From positions 56,959 through 120,958 of the forward strand of contig CAJXJY010000007.1 of assembly GCA_913055875.1 (NCBI GenBank): 64,000 bases of DNA. Direction: 5' to 3'. A program made the translations under genes and the position numbers. Of the stretch, positions 17,361-26,093 are shown in pieces (position 1 is the first letter of the stretch; each line of letters opens with the position of its first letter). The stretch is from an uncultured Altererythrobacter sp. GTDB taxonomy: Bacteria > Pseudomonadota > Alphaproteobacteria > Sphingomonadales > Sphingomonadaceae. The notes under the pieces were generated by a model that did not search any database, was not told where the DNA came from, and worked only from the letters and a program-made list of their open reading frames with translations.

Positions 17361-17725
17361 TGGCGGGCGCCCTCGGTGCGGGCGTGCCCGGAACAATCGT
17401 CGCATTTCCCGGTCGTGTCCCCTCGCAGGTGGGTTTCGCGCGCGACGAATTGCAACGTATCCTCGATCTCTACGGCCGGATGGTCGCGGCGGGCGAATGG
17501 CGCGACTACGCGATGGATTTCACCCGCGATTGCGCGGTCTTCGCCGCCTTCCGCCGCGCCGCCGAACGTCCGCATGCGCGGCTCGAGAAACGGCCCGCGC
17601 TACGCAACCGGCAAGGGATGTGGACGCTGTTCGGCGAACACGGCCAGACGCTCAAGCGCGGCCACGACCTCGCCGGCGTGCTCGCGCCGCTGGAGAGACG
17701 GCTGGTGAAGGCGGTCGGGGATTAG
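17360..17725 (+). CDS. DUF2794 domain-containing protein
   Basis: Function unknown; a small protein family nearly confined to alphaproteobacteria. The 121-residue sequence contains the family core VGFARDELQRILDLYGRMVAAGEWRDYAMDF, RPHARLEKRP and the end TLKRGHDLAGVLAPLER. It is probably cytoplasmic, with no signal peptide or membrane segment. Translation is coupled to cysE by a TGATG overlap. The gene ends 40 bases before palindromic element copy B. Confidence 0.85.
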   Translation: MAGALGAGVPGTIVAFPGRVPSQVGFARDELQRILDLYGRMVAAGEWRDYAMDFTRDCAVFAAFRRAAERPHARLEKRPALRNRQGMWTLFGEHGQTLKRGHDLAGVLAPLERRLVKAVGD

Positions 17726-17764
17726 AGGGCTGCTGCGGCAGTACCGATACGGTCAGGGCTATAT

Positions 17765-17952
17765 GTTTTCCGGCGGTGACGCGACCTGTCACGACGTGGC
17801 AGACGTCGGTCCGCCGGGGCTGTTCCATCCCACGCCCCCACCCGGCCACCCATAGGTTACTATTGTCGGGGTGGCCGGGTGGGGGCGTGGGATGGAACAG
17901 CAAGGGAGGGGCGGACGCCCCGACCGCACGCAACTAAGGACTCTACCTACCG
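17765..17952. repeat. Palindromic intergenic element, copy B
   Basis: Related to the element at 3552-3906. The left part 17765-17815 (GTTTTCCGGCGGTGAC, GACCTGTC, GTCGGTCCGCC) matches copy A; the core hairpin pairs 17819-17851 with 17868-17901 around a loop that is the near reverse complement of loop A; the tail carries the hairpin GGGGC-GGAC-GCCCC and the end CGCACGCAACTAAGGACTC. The second outer arm of copy A is absent here. Stem sequences differ between the copies but stay paired. It lies between two convergent genes. Confidence 0.8.
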
Positions 17953-18636
17953 CTACGCAAAGGTCGAAGCGACGTGCCCCTCGCCGGCCTGCGCGTCGGT
18001 GATGACACCGACCAGCCTCGCCAGCAGGTAACACGACAGCGCAAGCAGCAGGGCCGCGAGCGTCCAGATCGCGAATTCGGCCCAGGCGGGAGTCAGAAAG
18101 ACGATATTGGTCAGCACGTCGAACAGCGTCTTGAAAATCAGCACCATCCACAGCGACAAGCCGATCAGATAGGCGGTCCACCACGCGAACACGTCGTCGA
18201 CCGCGGAATGCGCCAGTTCGTCGATCTCGCCATGGCTGCGATTGTACAGCTCGCGCATGGCGCGAAACGGTACGACGAGATTGACCAGCGGCACGAAATA
18301 GCTCGCGACCGCCCAGCCGGGCGAATAGGTGAGCTCGATCCCTCGCTCGCGGAGGCTCACATGCGCGCGGTATATCCAGACGAGAGAGAAAACCATCAGC
18401 GCGAGCATGACGAGCACCAGTACGATCAGGGCGATCCCCGAGATCGCGCTTGCGATCACTTCGGGCGGAGTGCCCGGATCCTTGCCCGGCGCAGTGACCA
18501 CGATCTCGCGCGGACGAAAGACCAGATAGCCGGCCAGCACCACTTCCAGCATCGTGACCGCGATGAACGCCCACGCAAAGATCTTCACCAGCCGCGCGCG
18601 CAGCACCAGCCTGGAATGCGAAGAATCGGCCGCCAT
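17953..18636 (-). CDS. DUF4328 domain-containing membrane protein
   Basis: Function unknown. The 227-residue protein has about four membrane helices (residues 15-38, 60-90, 150-172, 185-210), with the DUF4328-like segments SLVWIYRAH, SPGWAVASYFVPLVNLVVPFRAMRELY and AWWTAYLIG. It sits in the cytoplasmic membrane. The start is the ATG 18 bases downstream of a terminator hairpin that separates it from the gene behind. Its stop lies at the edge of palindromic element copy B. Confidence 0.75.
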   Translation of the reverse strand: MAADSSHSRLVLRARLVKIFAWAFIAVTMLEVVLAGYLVFRPREIVVTAPGKDPGTPPEVIASAISGIALIVLVLVMLALMVFSLVWIYRAHVSLRERGIELTYSPGWAVASYFVPLVNLVVPFRAMRELYNRSHGEIDELAHSAVDDVFAWWTAYLIGLSLWMVLIFKTLFDVLTNIVFLTPAWAEFAIWTLAALLLALSCYLLARLVGVITDAQAGEGHVASTFA

Positions 18637-18659
18637 GTGATTAGCCCCCTGCAAAACGA

Positions 18660-18687
18660 AAACCCCGCGCGATTGTGCGCGGGGTTT
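18660..18687 (-). terminator. Rho-independent terminator of the gene at 18709-19872
   Basis: An 11-base perfect stem (AAACCCCGCGC / GCGCGGGGTTT) with the six-base loop GATTGT. Read on the minus strand it lies just after the stop at 18709 and is followed by TTTTCGTTTTG. It separates this gene from the DUF4328 gene that starts at 18636. Confidence 0.85.
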
Positions 18688-18708
18688 CCTTTGCAATCAA
18701 CAGGAACT

Positions 18709-19872
18709 TCAGGCGGTTGCCGGGCTCCCCGTCACGGGCCCGGTCACCGGCAGCCGCTCCCGCCAGCCGTCCGGCAGTCCGCGCACCACCGTGTGGCGGA
18801 TCGGCGTCCAGAAGGCCGACAAAGTCAGCAGCGCCGAACCGATTACCAGCGCGGTGAGCGCGAAGGTCAGCTCGACCGCGCCGAAGCGGTCGAACAGGAA
18901 GGTCAGCGCGATCAGCACATAGGCGAGCGCGGAGACCAGCAGCGCGCGCCGGTCGATCGCCAGCGCGAGCAGGCCGAAGGCGACATAGACCGCCAGCACT
19001 CCGACCGCCGCGCCGACGCCGATCTCACCGCCGTCGGTCACGCCGAGCAGCGCGAAGATCGGGTGTGCGATCATCGGTGCGGCGAGCAAATGGAGCCAGA
19101 AGGCGACGTCGCTGCGCCTGGTGGTCCGTTCGCGGTCGCTGATGTCCCAGCGCATGGCAAAGGCGAATATGCCGAGGCCGGCGACGAAGACGAGGCTCAA
19201 CAGCAGCGTCTCGGGATCCTCGACCGTATCGGGGCCGATGGCGGCGACCACCAGCGCGATCGCGGTGCCCGCCAGGGCGGCGGACCCGGCGGCGATGGTG
19301 ATCGGCACCATGAATCGCTTCCAGTGGACCCACGCGCCACCCGCGGCGAGCAGCGCGGCGATAGACACCACGATCGCACCGAGCCTGTCGTTGCCGCCCT
19401 CCACCAGCGCCAGACCGACGCCGAGCACGGTTGCGAACAGACCGCCGACGAAAGCGAGCAGCATGATGATGCTCGGCAGCGCCATCCGGCGCCTGCGGGT
19501 GAAGAATTCGGCCAGCGGCCACGCGGTGAGCGCGACCAGCAGGCCGGCAAGCATGGTCTGGACCCCGTCGCGCACGCCGTCATGGGCGTAGAACGCCTTC
19601 CACGCAGCCTCCGAGGCATCCTCGCCGGGCCACGGCAGCGGCGGCACGATAGCTCCTCCGATCGCCTGCCCGATCGCCCCGGCGGCGAGCAGCATGATGA
19701 CCACGCCGATGGCGACGAATATGTCGTTGAAGCTGTTGATCAGCCGGAAATTTTCCTCGTCGCCGCGCGGCATGTCGCGGACCTGCGACATGTGCGCGCG
19801 AAACGCGGCCGCGGATTCGGCGCTCAGCGCGCCCGCGGCGACGGCGGAATTGAGGTCTTCTTCGCTGTACAT
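18709..19872 (-). CDS. Polytopic membrane protein, possibly DUF2157-like
   Basis: Function unknown. The 387-residue protein starts with a soluble helix (MYSEEDLNSAVAAGALSAE), as in DUF2157 proteins where a short N-terminal domain precedes many helices, and then has about ten hydrophobic segments between residues 50 and 365. Charged loops such as FFTRRRR and DISDRERTTRRSD separate them. No transport or enzyme motif is visible. It is monocistronic: its own terminator follows and the next gene upstream is 71 bases away. Confidence 0.65.
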   Translation of the reverse strand: MYSEEDLNSAVAAGALSAESAAAFRAHMSQVRDMPRGDEENFRLINSFNDIFVAIGVVIMLLAAGAIGQAIGGAIVPPLPWPGEDASEAAWKAFYAHDGVRDGVQTMLAGLLVALTAWPLAEFFTRRRRMALPSIIMLLAFVGGLFATVLGVGLALVEGGNDRLGAIVVSIAALLAAGGAWVHWKRFMVPITIAAGSAALAGTAIALVVAAIGPDTVEDPETLLLSLVFVAGLGIFAFAMRWDISDRERTTRRSDVAFWLHLLAAPMIAHPIFALLGVTDGGEIGVGAAVGVLAVYVAFGLLALAIDRRALLVSALAYVLIALTFLFDRFGAVELTFALTALVIGSALLTLSAFWTPIRHTVVRGLPDGWRERLPVTGPVTGSPATA

Positions 19873-19943
19873 CGAGCGGTCTCCTCCCCTGTGAAGGGGC
19901 GGAGATACGCGTGGTGTGTTATAGTGTCAATACAGCCCGCCGA

Positions 19944-20873
19944 TCAGCCGCGTGCCGAATCGGGCCCCTGGCCGGTAACCTTCTGCATCGCCTTGAGAAT
20001 GTTGCCCGACTGCTCGCTGCCCGATTGCGGGGCGGTGAGGTTGGAGAACGCGCCGATCCTGTCCCAGTTGGCGGCGAAACCCTCGACCGTGCGCTCGCCC
20101 TCGGTCAGCCAGACCGCATCGTTCATGACGGTCCAGGAGGAGTGGAACCCGCCCGCGCCCGCGCCGACGATGGCGTTGGTCGGCGCGTCCTCGCTGACGA
20201 GGAACAGTGCCGCGGGGACGACATTGACCGGGTCGAACAGCTTGAAAGCCTCTTCCGGAAACAGGTCTTCGGTCATGCGCGTGCCCGCGACGGGGCTGAG
20301 CGTGTTGACCTTGATGTTGTATTTCGCGCCTTCGAGCTGGAGCGTCTTGGTCAGCCCGGCGAGGCCGAGCTTGGCGGCGCCGTAATTGGCCTGGCCGAAA
20401 TTGCCGAACAGCCCGGTCGAGCTGGCGGTCATCAGCACGCGGCCATAGGCCTGCTCGCGGAAGGTCTCCCAGCACGCCTTGGTGGCGAAGGCCGAGCCGG
20501 TCAGGTGGACCTTGAGCACGAATTCGAAATCGGCCGGTTCCATCTTGGCGAAGGTCTTGTCGCGCAGCACCCCGGCATTGTTGATCAGGATGTGGACGCC
20601 GCCCCATTTCTGCTTCGCGTCGGCGACCATCTTCTCCATCTGGTCGAATTCGGTCACGCTGGCGCCGTTGGAGATCGCCTCGCCGCCGGCCTTCTCGATT
20701 TCCTCGACCACCTGCAGCGCCATGTCCGAATGGCCGGTGCCGTCGCGCGACCCGCCGAGATCGTTGACCACCACCTTCGCTCCGCGCCGCGCCAGTTCGA
20801 GCGCGTATTCGCGGCCCAGCCCGCCGCCGGCGCCGGTGACGATCGCTACCTTGTCCTTGAAATCGATGCTCAT
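19944..20873 (-). CDS. SDR family oxidoreductase, MFE-2/3-hydroxyacyl-CoA dehydrogenase-like
   Basis: NAD(P)-dependent short-chain dehydrogenase, probably acting on a 3-hydroxyacyl-CoA or similar alcohol. The 309-residue protein has the cofactor motif TGAGGGLGR near residue 14, NNAGVLRD near residue 95, the catalytic Ser and YxxxK (ANYGAAK near residue 165) and a C-terminal extension with GAGAGGFHSSWTVMNDAVWL, seen in the dehydrogenase part of peroxisomal-type multifunctional enzymes. The substrate is not deducible. The gene stands alone between a membrane protein and a repeat. Confidence 0.85.
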   Translation of the reverse strand: MSIDFKDKVAIVTGAGGGLGREYALELARRGAKVVVNDLGGSRDGTGHSDMALQVVEEIEKAGGEAISNGASVTEFDQMEKMVADAKQKWGGVHILINNAGVLRDKTFAKMEPADFEFVLKVHLTGSAFATKACWETFREQAYGRVLMTASSTGLFGNFGQANYGAAKLGLAGLTKTLQLEGAKYNIKVNTLSPVAGTRMTEDLFPEEAFKLFDPVNVVPAALFLVSEDAPTNAIVGAGAGGFHSSWTVMNDAVWLTEGERTVEGFAANWDRIGAFSNLTAPQSGSEQSGNILKAMQKVTGQGPDSARG

Positions 20874-20992
20874 GGGGTCTCTCCGAATGGGTTTACGTTA
20901 AGGTCAATCGGCGGACGGGTTGGCAGGTTCCCTTCGCACTTGCAACAGGGCGCCGGGTGCGCCGCCATGCCGTAGCGGTAATGGCATGGCGC

Positions 20993-21070
20993 GAGCCCCC
21001 GCGAAGGCGGGGGCCTCAGGCCGATGGCGATTCGCTACTGACCTGAGGTTCCCGCCTTCGCGGGAACTCA
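20993..21070. repeat. CCCGCGAAGGCGGG palindromic repeat, copy 1
   Basis: Left arm 20993-21020 (core CCCCCGCGAAGGCGGGGGCC) and right arm 21042-21070 (core GGTTCCCGCCTTCGCGGGAA) can pair over the whole length, each arm also being self-complementary. Further copies lie at 43733-43806 and 45402-45478. The right edge supplies the TGA stop of gph. Confidence 0.85.
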
Positions 21071-21763
21071 CAATTGCTCCAGCACCGCGATCAATTCGTC
21101 GAACGAATCGATTACCGCGTCCGCACCGAGCTCGTCCGCCGACTTGTCGCAGTAGCCGTAGCACGCCGCGACCACCGGGACCCCTGCCGCGCGCGCCGCC
21201 TTCATGTCGTAGCTGCTGTCGCCGATATAGGCCATCCGCCCGCCGCCGCAGGACTTGTGCGCGTGGAGGATGGGATCGGGCAGCGGCTTGGCGCGGAAAT
21301 TGCCATCGGCGTCCTTGCCCAGGCTGTCGCCGCCGACGATGCAATCGAACCGGTCGGCGATTTCGAGAGTGTCGAGGATGCCGCGCGCGAAATCCTCGAA
21401 CTTGTTGGTGATCACGCCCAGCCGCACGCCGCGTTCTGCCAGCGCATCGAGCGTTTCGAGTGCGCCCGGATAGGGTCTCGTGTGTACTGCGTAATTCTCG
21501 CCGTAATAGGCCAGCATCGCCTTGTAGAGCTTGCGGAAGGCTCCATCCTCGAGCCCGCCCTGCTCGTCGATCGCGCGCTTGAGCATCACCTTCGCGCCGC
21601 CGCCGATCAGATCGGTCGCGCTCTCGATCGGCACTTCGGCGAAGCCGCCCAGCGTCAGCGCATGGTTGACCGCGGTGCCGAGATCGCGATGCGATTCGAC
21701 CAGCGTGCCGTCGAGATCGAAGCCGACGATATCGAAAGGAAAATCCGCCATTTGCTTTGTCAT
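21068..21763 (-). CDS. gph: HAD-family phosphatase, probable phosphoglycolate phosphatase
   Basis: Dephosphorylates 2-phosphoglycolate arising from DNA repair, or a related small phosphate ester. The 231-residue protein has HAD motif I FDLDGTLVES near residue 15, motif II VITNK near residue 118, motif III Lys and motif IV YIGDSSYDMKAARAAG near residue 175, with an alpha-helical cap between motifs I and II. HAD substrate assignment from sequence is uncertain. ATGs at 21763 and 21751 are both possible. It diverges from glmU with a 75-base gap, and its stop codon sits on the edge of the repeat at 20993-21070. Confidence 0.85.
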   Translation of the reverse strand: MTKQMADFPFDIVGFDLDGTLVESHRDLGTAVNHALTLGGFAEVPIESATDLIGGGAKVMLKRAIDEQGGLEDGAFRKLYKAMLAYYGENYAVHTRPYPGALETLDALAERGVRLGVITNKFEDFARGILDTLEIADRFDCIVGGDSLGKDADGNFRAKPLPDPILHAHKSCGGGRMAYIGDSSYDMKAARAAGVPVVAACYGYCDKSADELGADAVIDSFDELIAVLEQL

Positions 21764-21838
21764 GCTTGCGGCTGCGTGGCGGATGGTTCTTCAAACCGCA
21801 AGCGTTTGGTGGCATTGCGCCCAAAAGCCGGAGTAACC

Positions 21839-23206
21839 ATGAGCACATCCAGAGATTTCGCCGCCGTGATCCTCGCCGCGGGGAAGGGCACCCGCATGAA
21901 GAGCGGGCTGCACAAGGTGCTGCACCCGATCGCGGGCCGCCCGATGCTCGACCATTTACTGGCGACGGTCGATGCGCTCGGGCCGGCGAAGAAGGTGGTG
22001 GTGGTCGGCGCGGGCCGCGAGCAGCTTGAGGAAGCGCTCGGCGACGGGGCCGAGACCGCGCTGCAGGAACCGCAGCACGGCACCGGCCATGCGGTGCAGC
22101 AGGCCGAGGAGAGCCTGTCGGGCTACACCGGCGACGTGCTGGTGCTCTACGGCGACGTCCCTTTCGTGAAGGGCGAGACGATGCAGGCGATGCTCGACCG
22201 GCTGCATGCCGAGGACAAGCCGAAGGTCGTGGTGCTCGGCTTCGAGCCCGACGAGCCGGGCCATTACGGGCGCGTGATCGCCAAGCCCGATGGGCGGATC
22301 GAGAAGATGGTCGAGTTCAAGGATGCGAGCGAGGTCGAGCGCGCCTGCCGGCTGTGCAATTCGGGGGTGATGGCGGCGCGCAGTGCCGACATGTTCGAGC
22401 TGCTGCGCAGGGTCGGCAACGACAACGCGCAGGGTGAATACTACCTCGTCGATATCGTCAACATCGCCAATGCGGACGGCGACGGCTGCGCGGTGATCTC
22501 CGCCGATACGCCCGGGGAAGTGACCGGCATCAATTCGCGCGCCGAGCTCGCCGCCGCCGAGCGGCAATGGCAGGACTACCGCCGCGAGGAGGCGATGGCC
22601 GAGGGCGCGACGCTCAAGGCGCCCGAGACGGTGTTCTTCAGCTGGGACACCGCACTCGGCCGCGACGTCACCGTCGAGCCCAATGTCGTGTTCGGTCCCG
22701 GCGTCAGCGTCGCCGACGGGGCGACGATCCGCGCCTTCAGCCATCTCGAGGGCGCCAGCGTGGGCGAGGGCTGCGAGGTCGGCCCCTATGCCCGGCTGCG
22801 CCCCGGCGCGGTGCTCGAGAAGGGCGCCAAGGTCGGCAATTTCGTCGAGATGAAGAAGGCGGTGCTGGGCGAGGGGGCCAAGGCCAACCACCTGACCTAT
22901 CTCGGCGATGCCGAAGTGGGTGCGGGCGCCAATATCGGCGCTGGCACCATCACCTGCAATTACGACGGCTATTTCAAGTACCGGACGGTGATCGGCCCGC
23001 GCGCCTTCATCGGCTCGAACAGCGCGCTGATCGCGCCGGTCAAGATCGGCGCCGACGCGATCGTTGCCGCTGGCAGCGCGGTCAGCCGCGACGTCGGCGA
23101 CGGCGAACTGCGCATGGTCCGCGCCGACCAAATGGTCAAACCCGGCTGGGCCGACCGCTTCCACGACACGATGAAAAGGAAGAAGGCGGCGGAGAGGAAA
23201 GACTGA
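21839..23206 (+). CDS. glmU: Bifunctional UDP-N-acetylglucosamine pyrophosphorylase / glucosamine-1-phosphate N-acetyltransferase GlmU
   Basis: Acetylates glucosamine-1-phosphate and then uridylates it to UDP-GlcNAc, the precursor of peptidoglycan and lipid A. The 455-residue protein has the nucleotidyltransferase motif VILAAGKGTRMKS near residue 9, QHGTGHAVQQAE, LYGDVPF, then the left-handed beta-helix domain (from about residue 255) with FVEMKKAVLGEGAKANHLTYLGDAEVG and NIGAGTITCNYDGYFKYRT. All landmarks are present and length is normal. The ATG follows GGAGTAACC. It diverges from gph. Confidence 0.97.
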   Translation: MSTSRDFAAVILAAGKGTRMKSGLHKVLHPIAGRPMLDHLLATVDALGPAKKVVVVGAGREQLEEALGDGAETALQEPQHGTGHAVQQAEESLSGYTGDVLVLYGDVPFVKGETMQAMLDRLHAEDKPKVVVLGFEPDEPGHYGRVIAKPDGRIEKMVEFKDASEVERACRLCNSGVMAARSADMFELLRRVGNDNAQGEYYLVDIVNIANADGDGCAVISADTPGEVTGINSRAELAAAERQWQDYRREEAMAEGATLKAPETVFFSWDTALGRDVTVEPNVVFGPGVSVADGATIRAFSHLEGASVGEGCEVGPYARLRPGAVLEKGAKVGNFVEMKKAVLGEGAKANHLTYLGDAEVGAGANIGAGTITCNYDGYFKYRTVIGPRAFIGSNSALIAPVKIGADAIVAAGSAVSRDVGDGELRMVRADQMVKPGWADRFHDTMKRKKAAERKD

Positions 23207-23208
23207 TA

Positions 23209-23332
23209 CCTCTCCCCCTCGTTAGCGCAGCTTGAGAGGGGGTGATTGGTGGAACGCCGTCACCCTCATCCAAGCTTCGCTAGGCGCTGCCGCGCCAAGC
23301 TGTGCTATCCTTCCCCCATCGAGGGGGAAGGG
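23209..23332. repeat. Composite palindromic repeat upstream of the HNH gene
   Basis: Contains CTCTCCCCCTCGTTAGCGCAGCTTGAGAGGGGG and, at 23266-23331, a module beginning TCATCCAAGCTTCGCTAGGC and ending TATCCTTCCCCCATCGAGGG. The second module recurs nearly unchanged at 34321-34388. Its 3' end GGGGGAAGGG lies six bases before the HNH gene's ATG and may serve as its ribosome binding site. Confidence 0.8.
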
Positions 23333-23336
23333 TTGG

Positions 23337-23624
23337 ATGACTGCAATGTTGGATGACCCGCTCACCTGCTGGCTCTGCCACCGCCCGCTCGGACGGCGCG
23401 TGCAGCAGCATCATCCGGTGCCGAAAGCGAAGAAGGGCCGCAACACCGTCCCGGTTCATCCGATCTGTCACAAGACGATCCACGCCAATTTCACCAATGC
23501 CGAACTCGCGCGCGTCGGTGCGGATCGTGCGGTCCTGTTGGAGAACGACGCCATCGCGAAATTCGTCGCCTGGGTGAAGGACAAGCCGCCCGATTTCCAT
23601 GCACCTACGCGCTCGAAAGCCTGA
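23337..23624 (+). CDS. Small HNH-type zinc-finger protein
   Basis: Probably a small HNH-fold nuclease or DNA-binding protein. The 95-residue sequence has a CWLCHRPLG zinc knuckle, QQHHPVPKAKKG with the paired His typical of the HNH core, and VHPICHKTIHANFTNAEL, so the Cys/His zinc-site and active-site residues all appear. No further domain is present. An internal ATG three codons later is an alternative start. The ribosome binding site appears to come from the upstream repeat. The biological role of such stand-alone genes is unknown. Confidence 0.75.
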   Translation: MTAMLDDPLTCWLCHRPLGRRVQQHHPVPKAKKGRNTVPVHPICHKTIHANFTNAELARVGADRAVLLENDAIAKFVAWVKDKPPDFHAPTRSKA

Positions 23625-23636
23625 CGCGGCCACCGG

Positions 23637-24797
23637 ATGCGGAATTCGGTTACTTCGCCGTTAACCGAATTTTTGCCGCTTGCTTCCTACTCGTTGGCCA
23701 ACGGCAACCGATACGAGGCGAATTTGGGGCAGGACAACCGACACGAAGCCGCCTGGCGGGCGATATGCCGATCGCAGATCGTGATCGAATTCGACCTCTC
23801 GGGCCATGTCCTGTGGGCCAACGATCTCTTCCTCCGGGCGATGGGCTACCAACTCGACGAGATCGTCGGCCAACACCACCGCATGTTCTGCGAGCCCGAA
23901 GTCGCCGCGTCGAACGAATACGAACGGTTCTGGCGCAAGCTGGGACGCGGCGATTTCGACGAAGGCACCTATCGCCGGCTGACCAAGACGGGCGAGGAGG
24001 TCTGGCTTCAGGCGACCTACAACCCGGTGCTCGACGAAGACGGCAAGCCGCACAGGATCGTCAAGTTCGCCACCGACGTCACCGCCCAGCGGCGGCGCAA
24101 CGCGGAACACGAAGCCAATATGCGCGCGATCGACCGCTCGCTGGCGGTGGTGGAATTCGACCTTTCCGGCATCATCCTCGAGGCCAACGGCAATTTCTGC
24201 GACATTTTCGGCTATTCCGAGCGCGAACTCGCGGGGCAGCACCACCGCCTGCTGGTCGATGCCGAATACGCCGCCTCGGGCAAGTACAGGATGTTCTGGG
24301 AAAATCTGGGCGCGGGCGAATTCGATTCCGGGCGTTATCGGCGGATCGACCGCAACGGCGAGGAGGTTTGGATCCAGGCGACCTACAATCCGATCCTCGA
24401 CGAATCGGGGCGGCCGCGGCGGATTCTGAAAATCGCCACCGACATCACCAACGAAGTGCGGCTCGAGCAGGAAGCGGCGCGGCGCCTGTCCGAAGGCGAG
24501 GAATTGCAGGACAGGCTGTCGACCCGGCAGGGCGAGCTCGAGGAAACCATGGGCAGGATCGTCTCGATCGTCGATGCGATCGAGGATATCGCCTCGCAGA
24601 CCACGATCCTCGCGCTCAACGCCACCATCGAGGCGGCGCGCGCGGGCGATGCGGGGCGCGGTTTCGCAGTGGTCGCAGGCGAGGTGAAGAAGCTCGCCGA
24701 CGACACGCAGGCGGCGACCAGGATCGCGGGCAATCTGATCAAGCAGAAACGCTCGTCCAGGGTCCGGGCGCACCTGCCCGCCGACCGCGCAGCCTGA
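23637..24797 (+). CDS. Soluble PAS-PAS methyl-accepting chemotaxis protein (BdlA-like), short signalling domain
   Basis: Cytoplasmic sensor. The 386-residue protein has two tandem PAS domains of the aerotaxis type (about residues 40-150 and 165-275), each ending in a PAC motif ([19 protein letters not shown] and [19 protein letters not shown]), then a methyl-accepting signalling tip ([35 protein letters not shown]). No transmembrane helix is present. BdlA, with the same PAS-PAS-MCP layout, controls biofilm dispersal in Pseudomonas. The signalling part is only about 75 residues and ends soon after the tip in a basic tail, so the descending helix is shortened; it may be a minimal form or a truncated one. 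Confidence 0.8.
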   Translation: MRNSVTSPLTEFLPLASYSLANGNRYEANLGQDNRHEAAWRAICRSQIVIEFDLSGHVLWANDLFLRAMGYQLDEIVGQHHRMFCEPEVAASNEYERFWRKLGRGDFDEGTYRRLTKTGEEVWLQATYNPVLDEDGKPHRIVKFATDVTAQRRRNAEHEANMRAIDRSLAVVEFDLSGIILEANGNFCDIFGYSERELAGQHHRLLVDAEYAASGKYRMFWENLGAGEFDSGRYRRIDRNGEEVWIQATYNPILDESGRPRRILKIATDITNEVRLEQEAARRLSEGEELQDRLSTRQGELEETMGRIVSIVDAIEDIASQTTILALNATIEAARAGDAGRGFAVVAGEVKKLADDTQAATRIAGNLIKQKRSSRVRAHLPADRAA

Positions 24798-24800
24798 GCG

Positions 24801-25544
24801 TCAGGTCTCGCGCCCTTTCACGAAGGGACCGGCGGAGGCCCGCCGCATACGGGCGGGCGTTTCGCCGGCGAAGCGGCGGTAGTCGCGCGTCATGTGCGCC
24901 TGGTCGGCATAGCCTGCATCGGCCGCCTTGTCGGCCAGCCGCGTCGCCGGCCGTGCATCGTCGCCGACCGCGTTCTGGAAGCGCAGCAGGCGGAAGTATT
25001 GCCTCGGCGAGAGGCCGATCTCCCGCTTGAACCAGCGCTGCAGCGTGCGGTGGCCTTGCCCGCTCCTCTCGGCGAGCTCGCCGGTGGAAGCGCTGGCGAC
25101 CACATGTCGCCCGATATCCGAAGCGGGGAGCCCGGCGAAGAGTGCGGCGAGGCAGCTCGCAGTGATCGTCCCGCCGCCGAGCAGGCGGCCCGCCCTGGAG
25201 GTGGGGTCGGGCGCTATCCAGCGATTGTGGAAGCCCGGGCAGGGGAGGTCTCCGAGCAGGTTCCACGCCCATGGCCACAGCCTTGCTCCGGCAAAGGCGG
25301 CATCGCCGCTGAGCTCGAGCCTGGCCGGGCCGGTGCACAGTCCTGCGACGAACCGCGCGGGTTGGGATGTGCGCCATGAGGAGCGGCCTTCGAGCCGCAT
25401 TATCAGCTCGATGCAGCCGTCGGGTGCGGCGGTCCGCTGGAGCGTCTCGGTGGGCAACCCGCCCGCTTCCATGCGCCAGATTGCGCGTACGAACGGCTCC
25501 AGCGTGTCCGGAACGGCCTCTTCGGAATAGCGCATCGACAGCAT
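24801..25544 (-). CDS. AraC family transcriptional regulator
   Basis: Likely DNA-binding regulator of unknown ligand. The 247-residue protein has an N-terminal ligand domain of the DUF6597 kind (DTLEPFVRAIWRMEAGG, AAPDGCIELIMRLEG, RFVAGLCTGPARLELSGDAAFAGARLWPWA) and a C-terminal AraC double helix-turn-helix from about residue 145 (LAERSGQGHRTLQRWFKREIGLSPRQYFRLLRF, ADAGYADQAHMTRDYRRFAGETPARMRR). It diverges from the DUF6265 gene at 25625 across 80 bases and may control it. It converges on the chemotaxis-like gene with a three-base gap. Confidence 0.87.
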   Translation of the reverse strand: MLSMRYSEEAVPDTLEPFVRAIWRMEAGGLPTETLQRTAAPDGCIELIMRLEGRSSWRTSQPARFVAGLCTGPARLELSGDAAFAGARLWPWAWNLLGDLPCPGFHNRWIAPDPTSRAGRLLGGGTITASCLAALFAGLPASDIGRHVVASASTGELAERSGQGHRTLQRWFKREIGLSPRQYFRLLRFQNAVGDDARPATRLADKAADAGYADQAHMTRDYRRFAGETPARMRRASAGPFVKGRET

Positions 25545-25624
25545 CCCTCGTGTCGCTTCGGTTCAAGCCTTGCCCGATGCGGAGCGGTAGGCAGGTCGGC
25601 GGAACCAGAGGAAGGGGTAGTACG

Positions 25625-26089
25625 ATGAAGTCGGGAGTCGCAATACTGGCCGCACCGTTGCTGATGGCATGCGTGGGGGCCGCGCGGGCGCACGAGGGCG
25701 ACCCGATGGGCGAACTCGGATGGCTCAGCGGCAGCTGGGCCAGCGAGCACGAGGGCAGCTGGGTCGAGGAGCACTGGACCGCCGAGCGGGGCCGGCTCAT
25801 GCTCGGCGTCGGGCGGAGCGGTGCCGCGGGCAAGCCGACCAGTTTCGAATTCCTGCGCATCGAGCCGGGCGAGGACGGCACGCCGGTCTATCTCGCTGCG
25901 CCGGGCGGGGGCGAGGCGACGCCGTTCCGGCTGGTCGAAGCCGGCGCCGCCTCGGCGGTGTTCGAAAACCCCGCACACGATTTCCCGCAGCGCATCCGCT
26001 ACTGGCGCGAGGGCGACCGGCTGTTCGCCGAAATTTCGGCGATCGACGGCTCGAACGCGATCGGCTGGAGCCTGACGCTGGCCGAGTGA
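25625..26089 (+). CDS. Exported DUF6265-type protein
   Basis: Function unknown. The 154-residue protein has a signal peptide (MKSGVAILAAPLLMACVGAARAH) and a small beta-rich domain with GELGWLSGSWAS, GSWVEEHWT, FEFLRIE and FENPAHDFPQRIRYWREGDRLFAEI, the typical pattern of the DUF6265 family (lipocalin-like). A Cys in the signal region (LLMAC) might be a lipobox, but the AHE cleavage context is also acceptable. It diverges from the AraC gene. Confidence 0.75.
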   Translation: MKSGVAILAAPLLMACVGAARAHEGDPMGELGWLSGSWASEHEGSWVEEHWTAERGRLMLGVGRSGAAGKPTSFEFLRIEPGEDGTPVYLAAPGGGEATPFRLVEAGAASAVFENPAHDFPQRIRYWREGDRLFAEISAIDGSNAIGWSLTLAE

Positions 26090-26093
26090 CCGT

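Noticed and set aside
17652..17933. Small open frame reading through palindromic element copy B (SNLWVAGWGRG-type peptide)
   Set aside because: Encoded by the repeat itself; such peptides arise wherever the repeat occurs and overlap the DUF2794 gene.
17974..20385. 803-codon plus-strand open frame across three minus-strand genes
   Set aside because: It crosses the terminator and intergenic gaps of three supported genes and its translation is low-complexity Gln/Arg/Asp.
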